Source: Anseranas semipalmata (taxonomy: Eukaryota; Chordata; Aves; Anseriformes; Anseranatidae). Taken from it: DNA of 64,000 nt. Of this stretch, positions 46,560-58,899 are shown one piece after another. The position numbers and the translations under genes are program-made. The notes under the pieces were generated by a model. It searched no databases and had not been told where the DNA came from. It saw only the letters and a program-made list of their open reading frames with translations. Location of the stretch: assembly GCA_013399115.1 (NCBI GenBank), contig VXAA01003932.1, forward strand, positions 63,833 through 127,832, read 5' to 3'. Every line of letters starts with the position of its first letter. Within the stretch, counting starts at the first letter, position 1.

Positions 46560-47050
46560 TCTGCAGCACCCGTGCGGCTTTCCGGCCGCTTTGCTCGCGG
46601 AGCAGGGCAGGTCCCCCCGCCGCCGAGGCCCCGCGGTGCGCGGGAGCTGCCCGGCTGCCCGCGGAGCGCTGCCAGCCGCGCCGCACTGGTGATTCATCTC
46701 CTGGAATGGCTTCCCTGGAATTGCAGCTGCCTTCCAGAGCATACCTTTGGATCCTGGCTCCACGGGGCAGTTAATCTATTACGAGCCTAACTTTTCCCTT
46801 TATGCTTTTTAAACGGCTCTTGTGGCCCCTCTCAAGGAGGTCTCCCCAGTGACAAACCCCGCAGTGCGATCCCCGCGGCGGGACAGGAGCCGCAGCACCG
46901 AGGAATCGCAGCACCCGGCGCAGAGCCCGGCCGGCCCAAGGGGCCCGAGCGCTGCCCGCGGCCGTGCCGAGCCCCCGAAGGCGCTTCCCTCCCAGCTGGA
47001 GCTGGGAGATCTCCGAACGGAGAAGGAGATCTCCGGAACGGATCGCTGAA
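46560..47050. promoter_or_regulatory. CpG-island-like block with clustered palindromes
   Basis: Dense CpG. Near its end are a CCCAGCT/AGCTGGG stem (46991-47006) and two copies of GGAGATCTCC, a perfect 10-base palindrome (47005-47014 and 47025-47034). Each copy is followed by a CGAACGGA or CGGAACGGA word, giving a roughly 20-base tandem arrangement. Paired palindromic sites could bind a dimeric factor. Confidence 0.45.
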
Positions 47051-48406
47051 GGCCGCTGTTGGTGTGCAGACAACACAGCCCAGCAGCGGCCATCCACGCT
47101 GTGCTGGGGGTTGAGGGTTTGCAGCGGGGGGACTGGAGGGCTTGGGCAGAGCCACGTGTATGACACTGCCTTATCCCAAATTTTGTTGTCCACCTTGAAC
47201 CACACAGCCTCCAGGTGTCTGCTCAGCGCTAGCAGGCCCTTACTTCCAGCTGCAGTCAGCGCGCTCTAAGGGAAAAACGCAGCACCTCAAAAGGCACGTT
47301 AGGTGTGCACCAGCAGAATCGGAGCTCCTGCCACCCCAGGGAAGGAGCTCAAGAAAGGCAGGCTTTACGCAGCAACAAGCTGATGACACGCTACAGACCA
47401 CAGCTGCTAAAGCCCGCGTCGGACATCGGCACCCGAAGCTCGGCACCAGGCCTCCTTGCCCCGCCACGCGCGGGCGGGTTAAAGGTTCCTCGTCAACGCC
47501 ACGCACTGCCCCTGCCCATCGGCCCCAAAGTCCCACGTCCCATGGGACGTGCAGCTTTGTACTACAAAGTACAGAATGTGCTCTTTGCAAAAAATAAAGA
47601 CAAAAAGCAAGCTCCCGCTGTTACTCACTTGCTCCAGTTCCAGCCGCCCCTGGGGCAGGGCAGCAGACTCCCCGGTCCCCACAGCTCAGCCAACTCCCAC
47701 CACCTCCACGCGCTGCTCCTCCCGCATACACTGCTCCCCCTGCTCCTCCTCTGCCCCCCTCGCACTGATGCCTTTACCGAGGAGTTTCTCTGGGGCAGCC
47801 GACCACTGCTTTTTACACCCTGTTTAACCTACTATTCTTCTCCCAAACCCCACGCCCACAACCCCAAGGCGCAGCTCCCTCGGTACCAGGCTCCGGCGCG
47901 CAGCGTTTCTCTGAGCAGCAGCGGATTTAGTTCCCTGTAATCTTCACGCCGCAGCAGCCAGCAGCACTCGGCCCTGCAGAGCTCGTGACCCGCAGTGCGA
48001 TCGCACACCGCGCCGCTCCCAGAAGCTTGGAGACTTGAAGGGAAGGCGCCCGGGCGAGCAACCCAGCTGCGGCCACCGGCGAGGGCCGGGTGGCTCCCAG
48101 CCCAGCTCAGAAGGGCCAGGCCCCGCGGTGGGGAGGAGCAGGACGAACAAAATCAAGGCAAGCAGCACAGCTTATGGCGGCACATGGCCCAGACTCAAAG
48201 AAAGGAAAGTAAACTTCTGCAGACAAGCCACAAGGACACAAATGAAAGTTTTCTGACGTTTTTCTTTCAAGAGAGCCAAGGAGATGAAGGCATGCGGCTC
48301 CCTCGTGCTTCTTCCAAGGAGAGCGGCTCCTGGGGCACAGGAGGGATCCCTGGTGAGAGGCAGCACAACGACAACACCGGCACAGCATCCTGTCCTGCAC
48401 GACTAC
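47051..48406. other. Non-coding stretch
   Basis: GC-rich with a pyrimidine-rich part (47630-47800). A strong donor word (GCAA/GTGAGT on the minus strand, near 47628) is preceded by an open but short frame with an in-frame stop upstream; no acceptor pairs well with it. Nothing is called. Confidence 0.45.
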
Positions 48407-48460
48407 CGTACTCCGTTTATACTCCTCATAATAAGTCACAACTCTAATTAGAGCCATCCA
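48407..48460 (-). CDS. Possible 54-base exon of the same tentative gene
   Basis: On the minus strand a good acceptor (TCTTCTATACCTGTTTCAG, 48461-48479) is followed by 18 open codons in phase 0 (ALIRVVTYYEEYKR is within it) and a weak donor (TACG/GTAGTC). Spliced to 46445 it keeps the frame. The donor does not fit the consensus well and the peptide is not recognised, so this is a low-confidence link in the model. Confidence 0.15.
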
Positions 48461-49030
48461 CTGAAACAGGTATAGAAGATAAACCACCAAAGGAAAAATA
48501 ATTAAGCTCAACCTCCAGCTGCACTATCTGGAAAATCAGCAGTGCTATTTGCTGATGGGTAACGACTAATTGTGAACAACAGTATTATACAAGTCTAAAG
48601 GAACCCTATCCCGTGACACACCGACACAATTTTGAAGATCTATTTACATCTGCTGCCTAACCTACACACAGCAATTTTATTCATTACATAACTCATACAA
48701 AATATACATTAAGTATTGTAACATGGAGCTAGTGACCGCATACGCGCCAAGTAACTTTTGCAATTAACAGTGTCGTCTTTTTCTTAAATGAAATTGTCCA
48801 AAAATCAAATTAGGTACCACGAAGTACTGCACTCTCCAGTGGACGATGCCCAACACACAGACAGCACGGGCAAAACCCGACTGATAATAAGCATGTGGGT
48901 CTCGCACACAACAGCTGGGCAGCGCCCAACGTTTCCGTTTATAACTAACCTGTACTTTCAAAAGCCTAAGTTACAATTAATAATTTACCCATCCAGTTTT
49001 CTTAGCTTTGGTCCGATGAAAACGTATCCC
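48461..49030. promoter_or_regulatory. AT-rich island, candidate conserved element
   Basis: CpG-poor DNA (48440-48800, 48930-49020) with many TAAT, ATTA and CAATTA words and no simple repeats. Minus-strand frames here (48764-48961) have hydrophobic, protein-like stretches, and an AG at 48883-48884 could be an acceptor. The default reading is regulatory or intronic DNA. Confidence 0.25.
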
Positions 49031-50999
49031 TTCAAAAACTGACATTCCTGCCCTTCTCCTCGCTCCCGCGAGCTCCCACGCCGCCAGGCCACTCGGGTGC
49101 GGGCTGAGCCAGCGGCAGCTGCACGGAGAGCGCTGCAACGCCAAGCGGCCGGCGCGAAGCCTCCCTCCGCACCGCCACGGCAGTACAAGCACCGAAGAAT
49201 TAAGTGCTCGAGAGACCAGATTCTGGTTCAAAACAAGCCGAGTCTTTCAAGACCTGTGATGTTCTCTTTTCTATTAGCATGCCGTAATTTGGGAACTGGG
49301 TAAGCATTAGAAAATAAGGGCGCTTCAACCTTCGCGTTCTGCCGCCAGCCTCTGCCCTAGCAGCGACCGCGCTGTCCTCAGCAGCTTCCCAGCGCTTAGT
49401 TATCGATCCCTCCCGCTGCACTCCAGGCGGATCAGCAAACCTCACCCACAGCGTGCAGTGCAACTTCTGCTAGCATTCATTGAAAAAACTGGGAATCGAG
49501 TAATCCAAGCTTCTTTAACAAAAGGTTATCTTGTGTCTGTACAGAAGAGAACCCGCACTGAAGGCGCAAAGCACTACACGACGACAAGGGGCGAACCAGC
49601 GCCCGCGGCACGCCTGCACCCACCGCTGGCGCGGGAGCAGCACTGGCCCCCCCAGGCCGCAACAAGGAACAAAACCGCATCGGTTCTGTGCTGACACCGT
49701 CACTTCAAAGGGTCGCTGCTGAACCTTCAACGCTTTTCATGATTTTATCAATCTGGGTATTTCTAAATGGGAGCAACAATGCAGAACAGGTTCTGCTTGC
49801 AATCTCCATGTTACAGGGAGCAAGAAGCCATATGCCGGTCTCGTTTCAAACGAACATGAGGCCAACCGCACAAACAAGCAAGCATGTTTTTTCATATTAG
49901 AGCTTCTTTGAAGCAAAGAGTCGTATTTGGATTTAAAGGTAGACTTGCACTAATTCAGCTTCCACGGCGATCCAGAGCTAAGCAGCATAACGGGACATCA
50001 GTACCAGATTTAGATGCCAGCTGATACCAACTTCTGAATGAAGAAATCCCTAGAGACAAGGACAGCCTTTTCTGCAGCACTCATCTGCTTCCTTCAACAT
50101 AATGTAAGGAAAAGACAGAATTTCAATGAGGGATCTCTCCAAGGGCTTCACTGAGAAGAACCACTGGGGAATACACAAGACACCAATGCGGCTGTGCTTT
50201 GAGATGAGCTCCGTTACCTTAGACAGGGAACTCGAGGAGGTACACGTGTAACACATGAGGAGGACGGCTGCGAGAAGCCCAGGAACGGGCACTGCAGGGA
50301 AGCAAATAGCGACTCGGCCAGGCTGCCCGCACAGCCCAGCGCAGCGCCCACGGGCAAACACGCTGTCCCCACTGCTGGAGCGATGAAGAGGACGTGCTCT
50401 CAGGAGCTATAAAACCACCTTACAATTCGACAACCTGAGAAACGGAGACCCATAAGCAGGCAGCACTAACACCCCCAGGTCCCCGGGGAATATTTGGGGC
50501 TACATCCTGCCCCAGAGCCTGTGCAGCCATCTGGTTACAGCAGCCGAGCTGCTCAGGAGCGCGGGGCCGCAGCCCCTTGCAGCCACCCTGCCCCAGCCGG
50601 AGCTGGCCCTGAGGGACCTGCAGCTCCCGGCAAAGCGCAGCCAGAGCACGGCGAGTCCTCGGGGTGCTCAGCGAGAGGAGAGGGGTGTTGCACTGCAGCG
50701 CGGAGCAGGCAGGGAATTGTTCCCGAGAAACAGGCAGAAAGCCGAGATAAGTAATGTGCCCTCACCACAGCGCCTGCATCCTATCAGCGGCTTGCAGAGG
50801 AACCGTCCCTGGGCATGCGGAGCGACCCGCTGCGCCCCTGGGGCCCGGTTACGCCCGCTCACACTGCAAGAGGTCCCCGGCGGTGGCGTGCGCTGCAGGG
50901 CCGCCTTCCACCAGAGCCCGGAGAGCAGCAAGTCCTCCAGCAGGCACCCCACGGTGCTCGCACAGCAGCAACTGCTCACGTGGGAAAGCAAAGTGCAGA
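49031..50999. other. Non-coding stretch
   Basis: GC-rich at 49050-49190, 49560-49680 and 50270-50960; AT-rich at 49690-50160. A strong minus-strand acceptor-like sequence (GTTCTCTTCTGTACAG, ending at 49545) leads into 19 open codons and a stop. It has no supporting partner, so it is not called. Confidence 0.45.
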
Positions 51000-52560
51000 G
51001 AGAATTCCACCACTGCTTTTTGCTTTAAAAAAAGAAAGCCTTCAGTATGTTCAAGTGTGACAAAACGGGCAGAGCTCTAGCATTAAGCAAATTCCATTTT
51101 ACTTTCAGAAATTAAGTAGACAATATATTGTTGGCCTTCTCGAAGTTCCTTCATTTCACCCAGCAGATAAGCATACTAAATCTACATTTTTCAAAGCCCC
51201 ATCATCTTTGCCATTTGATAAAAATACAAAATAACTTGATATTGCCCTCAAAAACAGAGATCAAGATACCTACCTGTGGGCTGAAGAGCCTAAGGCTCCA
51301 TTTATCCCATTGAAACAAAGCACGAAGAAAGGGAAAGATGCGGTTCCTGAATTACGGCCTGCGGAACCAAACTGCCCTTTAAGTATTTCAATTGGAAGCC
51401 CGATACGGACAACACTGTCCACAAGAACCTGAGGGGCGACAAGTCTAAATTCAGGAAGCACTAAGTTATTTACAGACCTCCAATGACAGAAAAGAATCCG
51501 GGATTTGTGATGTCAAATAACTAGATTCAACCTGTTTCAGGCGTTCCTCAAGAGCCGTGCGTTTCCAACTCGCCAAGCTCCCCTGCTGCCAGTACTGACG
51601 CGCCGCATGGCAGCCCGACCGAGCCTCCAGCACCAAATATTCCTGGGTGACCCTGAAGAGTGACTGAATACTATTGTTGTCTACTTTATAAATACTGCGA
51701 ACATCATGCTTATAAGGAGAACGTGCAAAGACGTTTGTGTATGCTACATTTCTGTGCTTCCTTTTATAGAAATAAGACTTGGGAGGTTCAAATAAAAATT
51801 CTGTAATTCATTGCAGTAGGTCGATGGATAGTACAGAAGTGTTTAATTTTGTACTTAAATTGCATTAAACTAAAAAACTAATTATCAGCAAAAGACTCGC
51901 CTAACATCTCACTGATTTTAACCCTTGCAAACACAACAGGAGTTGAGCAATAGACTCTGAAGTTACTCGACATTTCAACTTTATTATGAACAGACAAGAT
52001 AACCAATACCAGACATTTAAAGGTCCCTATCCCTCAAGAATATCTCAAAATTGCTGACCCCTCAGATTACATAACTACTCGCTGATGCCTTCTGGAAAGA
52101 TCTGTGAAAGCAGCCTGAAGGGTATTTGGCAGAGAAAAAAAAAGGTTAACTTTAAGTAACTCGTTTTTTTCTTGGAGTGATGTGGCAGAAGAGCAAAGCA
52201 AGCCTGAACAGTTTCCACTCACTGGACCAGGTTTTTCAGCTCTGTGCACACAATTAAGAGCTCTGGAAACACATAAGCATGTTCTCTCATCTCTCCTCCT
52301 TCACCCTTACCACCCTTCTGTGGCTTTTCTGATGAGTGGAAAGTATTAAGTCAAAATACAGTTTCTGCAGTTTCCCTAACCAACCTTGGACTAAAGCTCA
52401 AGGCTCTAGCTTGCCCTTCTGTACCAGCAAGCAGAGACAAGACCCGTTCCGTCGGGCTAGAGGACACGCCGTTTTCCACGCGATGATTTAGTCTGCACAA
52501 GTGAAAAAACAAACTGCTAGTCATAAGAACACCTTACAGATAACCCACTTCTCCCAGCAA
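51000..52560. other. AT-rich, intron-like stretch
   Basis: About 1.5 kb of mainly AT-rich DNA with A in excess over T on the plus strand. A minus-strand segment at 51274-51428 is open for 51 codons between a CTCAG acceptor-like end and a strong donor (CACAG/GTAGGT), in protein-like composition, but its phase does not join to the 48.4 kb segment. A gene exon here is possible but unproven. The rest shows nothing recognisable. Confidence 0.35.
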
Positions 52561-54600
52561 GTGAATGAAGAAATCTAACTACGCTAGCCACGCTCGCCTT
52601 ATAACAGCAGCAGTCGCAGCAAGCGGCCGTCCTATCGTGGATGAAAAGATGGTGAGGCACCCAAAAACGGTCAGCAGCCTACGAAGCTACAGGCATCCTA
52701 GCTTATTAGCCCCAGTGCTTCCAAATAATCCTCCAGCCCCTCACCATTTTTTGGTTTTAGAGCTCCAATAGGAACTTTCATTAACTAAGACTGCTACGCC
52801 TTCGCAACCTGGCTGAATTTCTTCCAAGAAGATGCATAATCAGGTTCATGCCTTTACTAAATGATCTGTACGTGCTTTAGCGTGACGTGCCACTGCCGTG
52901 CTTCGGAAGAACCTTTAATTCATTACTGGCACACAGAAAAGGGAGTGCACGTGCTAAGCATGTGAGCGAGTCCTTCAGGGAAGGAATCAGCCCAGCACTG
53001 CAGCACCCCACAGCATCCCACCTGCTTTCACAGAACCCGAACCGGCTAGCTATCCAGCCGACATTCAACATCAAAACTTACAGAACTGTCCAGCTGTTTA
53101 TTTCAGCGTACAGCAAGCTGTTCACTCCTAAGCCATTTGAAAGAGGCACAGGGTGCACAACAGCGTGCCTTTTCAGAGCAGAACTGTTCCACGATTATTT
53201 TTAGTTCACATGAAAATGAACAGAAGAAATTGTAACTTCCAAATCCTAAACACTCGCTGAGCCCCACCTGAAAAGTAGTAAGTTTCCAAACCAATTATTC
53301 TACAGTCAGATAATCACAAAGGCAGTATAAATAGCACTTTTTTTTTTAAAAGCTTAAGCACAGCTACATACATGTAGGCAGGTAAAATGAAGGGCATAAT
53401 CTAGCTGAAAAGCAAACACTGCAAAAGCATTACCCAGGAAGAGACTTTCAGGTCAACGCAGACAGCAGAGCAAACCAAGTTCAAGTAAGAGGCAGGAGGC
53501 AAAGACAACAAATGCTCTTCTTGGGCACACAAACAAGAAGAAAAAAAGGAAAACCAGCACTACTAGAGTCAACAGCGTGAGCAGTAATGTTCCCAGATGC
53601 TGACAAATTAGAAAGGTTTATGGGAAAACCAAAAAATTAAATCAAGTACTAGAAAACAGCATATATCAGAAAGCTACAGAAATTCGAGCTTGTAACAAAG
53701 AACAGCCAGAGGATTACTCAACTCCTGTCCACAAGTACCTACGGAAGAATTGCAACAGATTCATCTGGCAAACACGTCTGCACGCCAGCCTCCCCGCTCA
53801 CATCTGTCAGATCCAGCCCCAGCCCTACCAACCGCGCCCGAGCAGAAATGACCCCAGCGACCCGGGGGAATTTCTACCCTCCGAGATCTAAAGATGCTCG
53901 ATAATGAACGTGCTGATAGCCCAAAGCGGAATCGTGAAGATGAAGAGCAGTACTGCCCCACTCAAAAACCCCACCATGCCGAGCTGAACGAAGCCAAGCT
54001 AAAACCTCTCGGACGCTTCGACTCGTCCTAGTCAAGCTCCGAGACGTCGGCCTTCAACAACGCAATAAAGACAAGTATGTTCTCTGGAATTAAACCCATA
54101 ATTTAAAGTTAGATCACAGCTGCTGTCACATTTAGGTCCATTCTCCTTCCCGTTCCTCTTAAACCCAAGTCTGAAGCGGGACAAACACCTCTCCCATTGG
54201 ACTGCATGCCTGCCCTGCAGCTTTACCCAGGGCCCTCCACTGACCCGCTCCACTCAAATCCCCTCTGCAAGCTCTCCTGAGCGAAGGGACGAGGGTTGCG
54301 AGGCTGCTGGGGTAGGAAGAGTACCGCTTTCCTCAAGGACAAGAGTCTGCAATTTCTCTTCCTCCATGCTCAGTTTTAACACCCTGGGAAAATACAGAAC
54401 GTCCTCAAGAAAAGAGACAGACACAGTTGTCACCTTTTAGCGTCTCGTGTTTGCAACCATGCAATTCGGTGGCAAATTGGCTACAGGTTGCTATTAATAA
54501 CTGAACTATTTCCTTTCCTTTCTGAAAGCTGATTTGTGAGAAGGATGCAGGCATCTCATTTATTAAAAAACACTAATTAGCCAAGGAGGAGTCAAGGAAG
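52561..54600. other. AT-rich, intron-like stretch
   Basis: Purine (mostly A) excess on the plus strand is marked at 53390-53760. There is no repeat family I recognise. A CpG-richer patch at 53770-54030 carries short frames on both strands, none with secure borders. A short T/A run lies at 53339-53350. Confidence 0.45.
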
Positions 54601-55485
54601 TCACTGTTCCACCTTCGAGAGCATACCCGCAGCCTTTCTCAAAGGCAAAAACCACAGCAAACTTCCCGAGGGGCACACGAGCGCCCGCTGCCCGCAGCGG
54701 CACACAACCCCGCGGCCGGGAAGCCCCCGGTAGCCGCGCCGACGTGGCTCTGGTCGCTCCCCCAGCCCAGACACGGGTTTTCTCCGGAACACGGGGCCTC
54801 GCTCGAGGGCCTGCCCCGGGGCGCTCGCAGCCAAGGAGAGGGGTACGTGGCCCCGCTGCCTGCCGCAGCAGCCCGGCAAGCTGAGGTCAGAGTAAGACGA
54901 ATCTTTGAAAATAGCACAAATTGAAGGCACTTACAGCTTCCACCAATCATTTTTCTTCCCTTCTCTTATAAGGTTGAAGCAGCAGCTGCCACCATTAAAG
55001 CAATTGCTCCCCTCCCCCTGACAAACCAACGCGCTGCCAGCGCCGCACGACCGCAACCAACGGGGGCTGCCCCCGCTGTGCATCGGCTGCAGAAAGCGGC
55101 CCTGGAAAGGGCACGAGAGGGGCAGGGGCCGCCTCAGCCGCCCAGCACCGCAGCAAGGCGGCCAGCCAGGCACCCGGGGCACCCATCCTGCCCAACCCAG
55201 CCGGGGACCTGCACGTCCCCGGCCCCTCTTTCCAGGGCCGTGCATCGGCACACGCGAGCAGAGCGCCGGGGCTGGCCGCCGGACCCTGCTCGGCCGCGCC
55301 ATGAAACCACACCCCGAGGAACCCGCGAGCGCCCGGGGAAAAGGGCACATCCCGCCCTGCAAACACGCTGCAGTGCAAACAGGCTGCACGGAGGGTGGCG
55401 GGGAAAACACACAGAGGACAAAAGGACAGAGTTAGGATTAAACCGGAGTCCCTTGATCCCCGGCCAAATGGCCTACCCATAAGCC
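54601..55485. promoter_or_regulatory. Two CpG-island-like blocks
   Basis: CpG-dense at 54640-54880 and 55020-55400, separated by an AT-rich gap (54895-55010). The long minus-strand frames (up to 165 codons) follow base composition. For a minus-strand gene, these blocks are sensible places for an alternative promoter, but no start signal is visible. Confidence 0.4.
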
Positions 55486-56939
55486 CACGCAACGTCCAGA
55501 GCCAATTTAAAACCCTGAGTGTGCTATACTTTAGGTTATAAAATCATATTTAGACACATACGTGCAGTGTTCTTTGCTCCGCTGGTGGCTAAAAACAAAT
55601 CCTTTGTCATCAAATCTTGCTTCGGCAAGCTGACGTGACGTTTTTAAACTCAGGAAATAAGATAATTATGGTTCAAGGTAAACAACTACAACCGTGCATC
55701 ATGAACAGTTCTAATTTTAAGCCTGAGTCCCTCTAATGCCATCCATATTTTAAAGACGGTTTCCTCACAAGTTGTTCCGACTGCCGGAGCAGCCCGAGCC
55801 CTGCTGCTAACTCGCATCGACAAGGTCTCGGGAACACACGTGCAGGTGCCGCAGATGAAATCCTAGCAAACCCGGCAGGTCAGCTCCTGCATCAGGAGGA
55901 GCCGAGGTAAAGCCAAACACGGAGGCAGACAGCACACACCGTGCATCTTAACTACTTGGAGAGACAAAAGCGGCGTCTCGCCTCTCCCCGGAACGCGCAG
56001 AGAACAGCGAGCACTGCGCCCGAGCTGCGGGCCAGCACCCAGCACGCGAACGCCCAACGCGGCTTCCTGCTGGCACAGACACAAGGGATTCAAGTCGCAG
56101 CTCGCTGCCGGAGCGCCAGCTACCAAGTTGTTCGACACAAGCCGGTAAACTCACCTACAGCTATCCGCGCCGTGCCTGAACTAGCCCTTGCGCTACTGCT
56201 GCCACGAAGCAGCCGCCGCAGTTACCTGGAAACAACGCCTCCCGATAAACAAGCATCGCGCCCAGGCTCCGAACGCCGGCAACGCTGGAGCACAACATCC
56301 GAGCTTGTCTGGAACTACAAGAAGACACCGAGGGCTGCAAGTTGTCTGCCTCAAAGATGAATCACGGCACGCAGAGGTAGCAATAACTCTAACTACTGTT
56401 TATAGGTGCTAGTCTGGTAGGCTTTCATTCTTCCCCATCCAAAGAAAAAGGGCTAAATTACAACCAAACGAGCACAGCTGAATGAGAGAACGTAGTAGAG
56501 TAAATGAGATCTGATGCAGACAAAGCATTCTTAATCAGTTTTGCTCAGAAGAGACAGAAGTGGTCAAAACTATTTAAACAGCCAGTTGCAGGAACGCTGC
56601 TGTTTGTGCAGAAGACTAAACAGTAAGAAAGAACCACGTGGCGAAGTCTGCGTAGCTCGGGAGACTGAGCCTCCGCCACTCTGCAGCATTACAAATTTTC
56701 AATCCACCCCACCCCATTTCTGCTCTTGTTGTCAGGGAGGGAACTCCAGCCAGAACAATTATTTCCACATTTTTCTTGTTGGAAGAAGCAAAGTGGTAAC
56801 GCTGCACAGCAAACATACGATTTGCAGAGCGCTTTACATGATAACACGGCTCTCCTTCCTAAAGAGAGAAGATCAGCAGACTCTTCGGGAGCCTGCCGTA
56901 CAGCAGCACGACTATTTTTAGCCGCAGACGCTTGACGGC
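55486..56939. other. Mixed non-coding stretch
   Basis: AT-rich at 55500-55770 and 56380-56620; GC-rich at 55780-56330. The word AGCGCTTTACATG at 56828-56840 equals a core MIR word but its flanks do not continue the match. No gene is seen. Confidence 0.45.
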
Positions 56940-57190
56940 AGCAATATGGTGGAAATCTCCCAGGCCGGAGCTCGCCGCAGGAGGCTGCTCTCCCCCACCA
57001 AGGGCCGCTGGCAGCACAAGGCGGCAGCCCACCCGCTCCCCCCGAGCCCCCGGCCCCGCCACAGCCCCCCGCACCCAGCTGTGCCGCGGCTTCGAGGCCC
57101 GACGCAGGGCACAGAGCGGCTCCGAGGCAGCCCGAGCAGCAGGGCGCAGCAGGGCAGCTGGGCTCTGTGATGCTTTATCTGCGATTAACA
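56940..57190. promoter_or_regulatory. Short CpG-island-like block
   Basis: C-rich, CpG-dense sequence between AT-rich flanks. Frames on both strands overlap, and no transcript can be assigned. Confidence 0.35.
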
Positions 57191-58899
57191 CTTCTCCGCG
57201 CCTGCTGATACCGTAACGTATTAGCTGTCAGGCCAAAACCCAGTGCAAATAAGCGAACCTTAACATATTTCCAGCTTCAAAGCGAAGCTTCAGAAAGTCA
57301 AATACTCTCTGCCACCAAAGCCATTCTGCTCTTTTAGTTAACGAATGAATGTTTAACAGAATAATCAGGTAAGAGTCTACTCAATGAACCCACAAAAGGT
57401 AACTTAGTCACCACGCGCTCGGTTTATACACAGGACTGCGCTCACATTGCAATCCATCAAGCGGCCCTTCAGGACTGCACCTTCGGAAAAAAGCCACCGC
57501 AAAGATTCGCTGCGATAACAGCCTCGGACCCGGGGGGCAGTCGGAGAACGCACGCTGCCCTCGCGCCGGGCAGGGACCTGCGCGGCTTTTTGCTCCGAGC
57601 ACCGCAAGCAGCCCGCCCAGCGACGCGCCGTCAGCGAGAGCACTGGGCTGAGCACGGGCCGAAGGCAGCCCTGTCCTGTCCTGTCCTGTCCCATCCTGTC
57701 CCGTCCCGCCGCACCTGGGAAACGGGTCAGCTCCGCGCCAGCTGCTTTCCTAACATTGTCCTGCTATTATTGCAATGCTCAGCTCTTGGGTAAAGTAATT
57801 GCAAGTTATAAAGCATCTGGTGTGGAACGCTTGAAGTTAAACAAAATTGGAATAAAGTTCAGAAAAAGCCTGTGAATGACAGAAAAGCATTCATTACATC
57901 ACAAACCGCCAGCAAGTCCGACTGTCCCGTCCGATAGCGCGGAGATGCTGGCATCTCCAGAATGCAGAATACGTTACCCAGCCCCTTGAAGGGGTACACT
58001 GGAGTGTCCCAGATGTGCCATTAAGGAACACAAATTAACGATCGCTTCTGAATGTTGAAGTGACAACAGGTGGGGGGAGAGGAAAAACCCCAAGTCTCCA
58101 TGAGCTCCCAAAGAAACAGCCCTGCTAACAGCCACGTCATTTTCCAGGCTCTCCACTCGAACCAGACCAGCCCAACTCCGACGCATCCCATCTGCCTCCT
58201 GCGCACAGCAAAAAGCGCCGGCACGGCGCGGCGACAGCCGGGGACGGGAGTGATGGGGACGGAGGCGAGCAACACCCGCTCGCGGTGGCACCGTGGGCTG
58301 AGCGGGGCCGAGCAGCAGCTCTCCCGTGGCACGGCCCCTGCACCTCGGGACTTCAGTTATCATTTGCTCACCTTCCGTGACAGCTGCGAGCAAAATTGTA
58401 CCGAGATACGGTGTGTAGGAACAAGAAAAAGAGAACCTGATTCAGCCCTGCCTCCCCTCCTCGGCCCTACCCCCTCCAAGCGCTTTAAATAGGATGTTAT
58501 CACTACTTGTTTATACGCCATTACAGAAAAATGCTCGGTTTCTTAATACTGCGTTACAGAACAAAATGTTACTCAACTCTTTCCGTAAGGTACCAAGAAA
58601 TAACTGTGAGACCATATGCATCTGAGCGCATCCACGTGCTGGGATAATCTGGAGTTACGTAAGGGACAACTGGCGCCTGCCCACAAAGGGGAGGAAGGAA
58701 AGGGCCGACGTACAAATCTTCTTTAAGACCTAAATCCAAACTAAACATTCATTTGGGGGAATCTGATTCTGGAGGCAAGTGAAATTCACGTCTCCAAGTT
58801 ACAGTTTAAGGTTTCGGCCATGAAAGTACACAGGCAAAGGAAAATCCATGTGGCTGGCTTTCTCTCCTTTAGCTCATCCATTAAGCAAAAATGAATCAT
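57191..58899. other. Mixed non-coding stretch with a CCTGT repeat
   Basis: AT-rich at 57200-57400, 57770-57900 and 58490-58660; GC-rich at 57500-57720 and 58180-58350. A pentanucleotide (CTGTC)n tract, three perfect and two or three degraded units, lies at 57670-57710. No gene is recognised. Confidence 0.5.

Noticed and set aside
48985..49231. Further upstream exon of the tentative minus-strand gene
   Set aside because: The frame is open and ends at a GTAAAT donor in phase 0, but the body is CpG-rich DNA and the nearest acceptor has a purine-rich lead, so support is too thin.
53880..54030. Plus-strand exon with acidic/basic residues
   Set aside because: The protein-like reading needs a change of frame at a stop, has no splice borders, and the minus strand is also open here.
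56828..56840. Second MIR fragment (AGCGCTTTACATG)
   Set aside because: Only 13 bases match the family core; neighbouring landmarks are absent on both sides.
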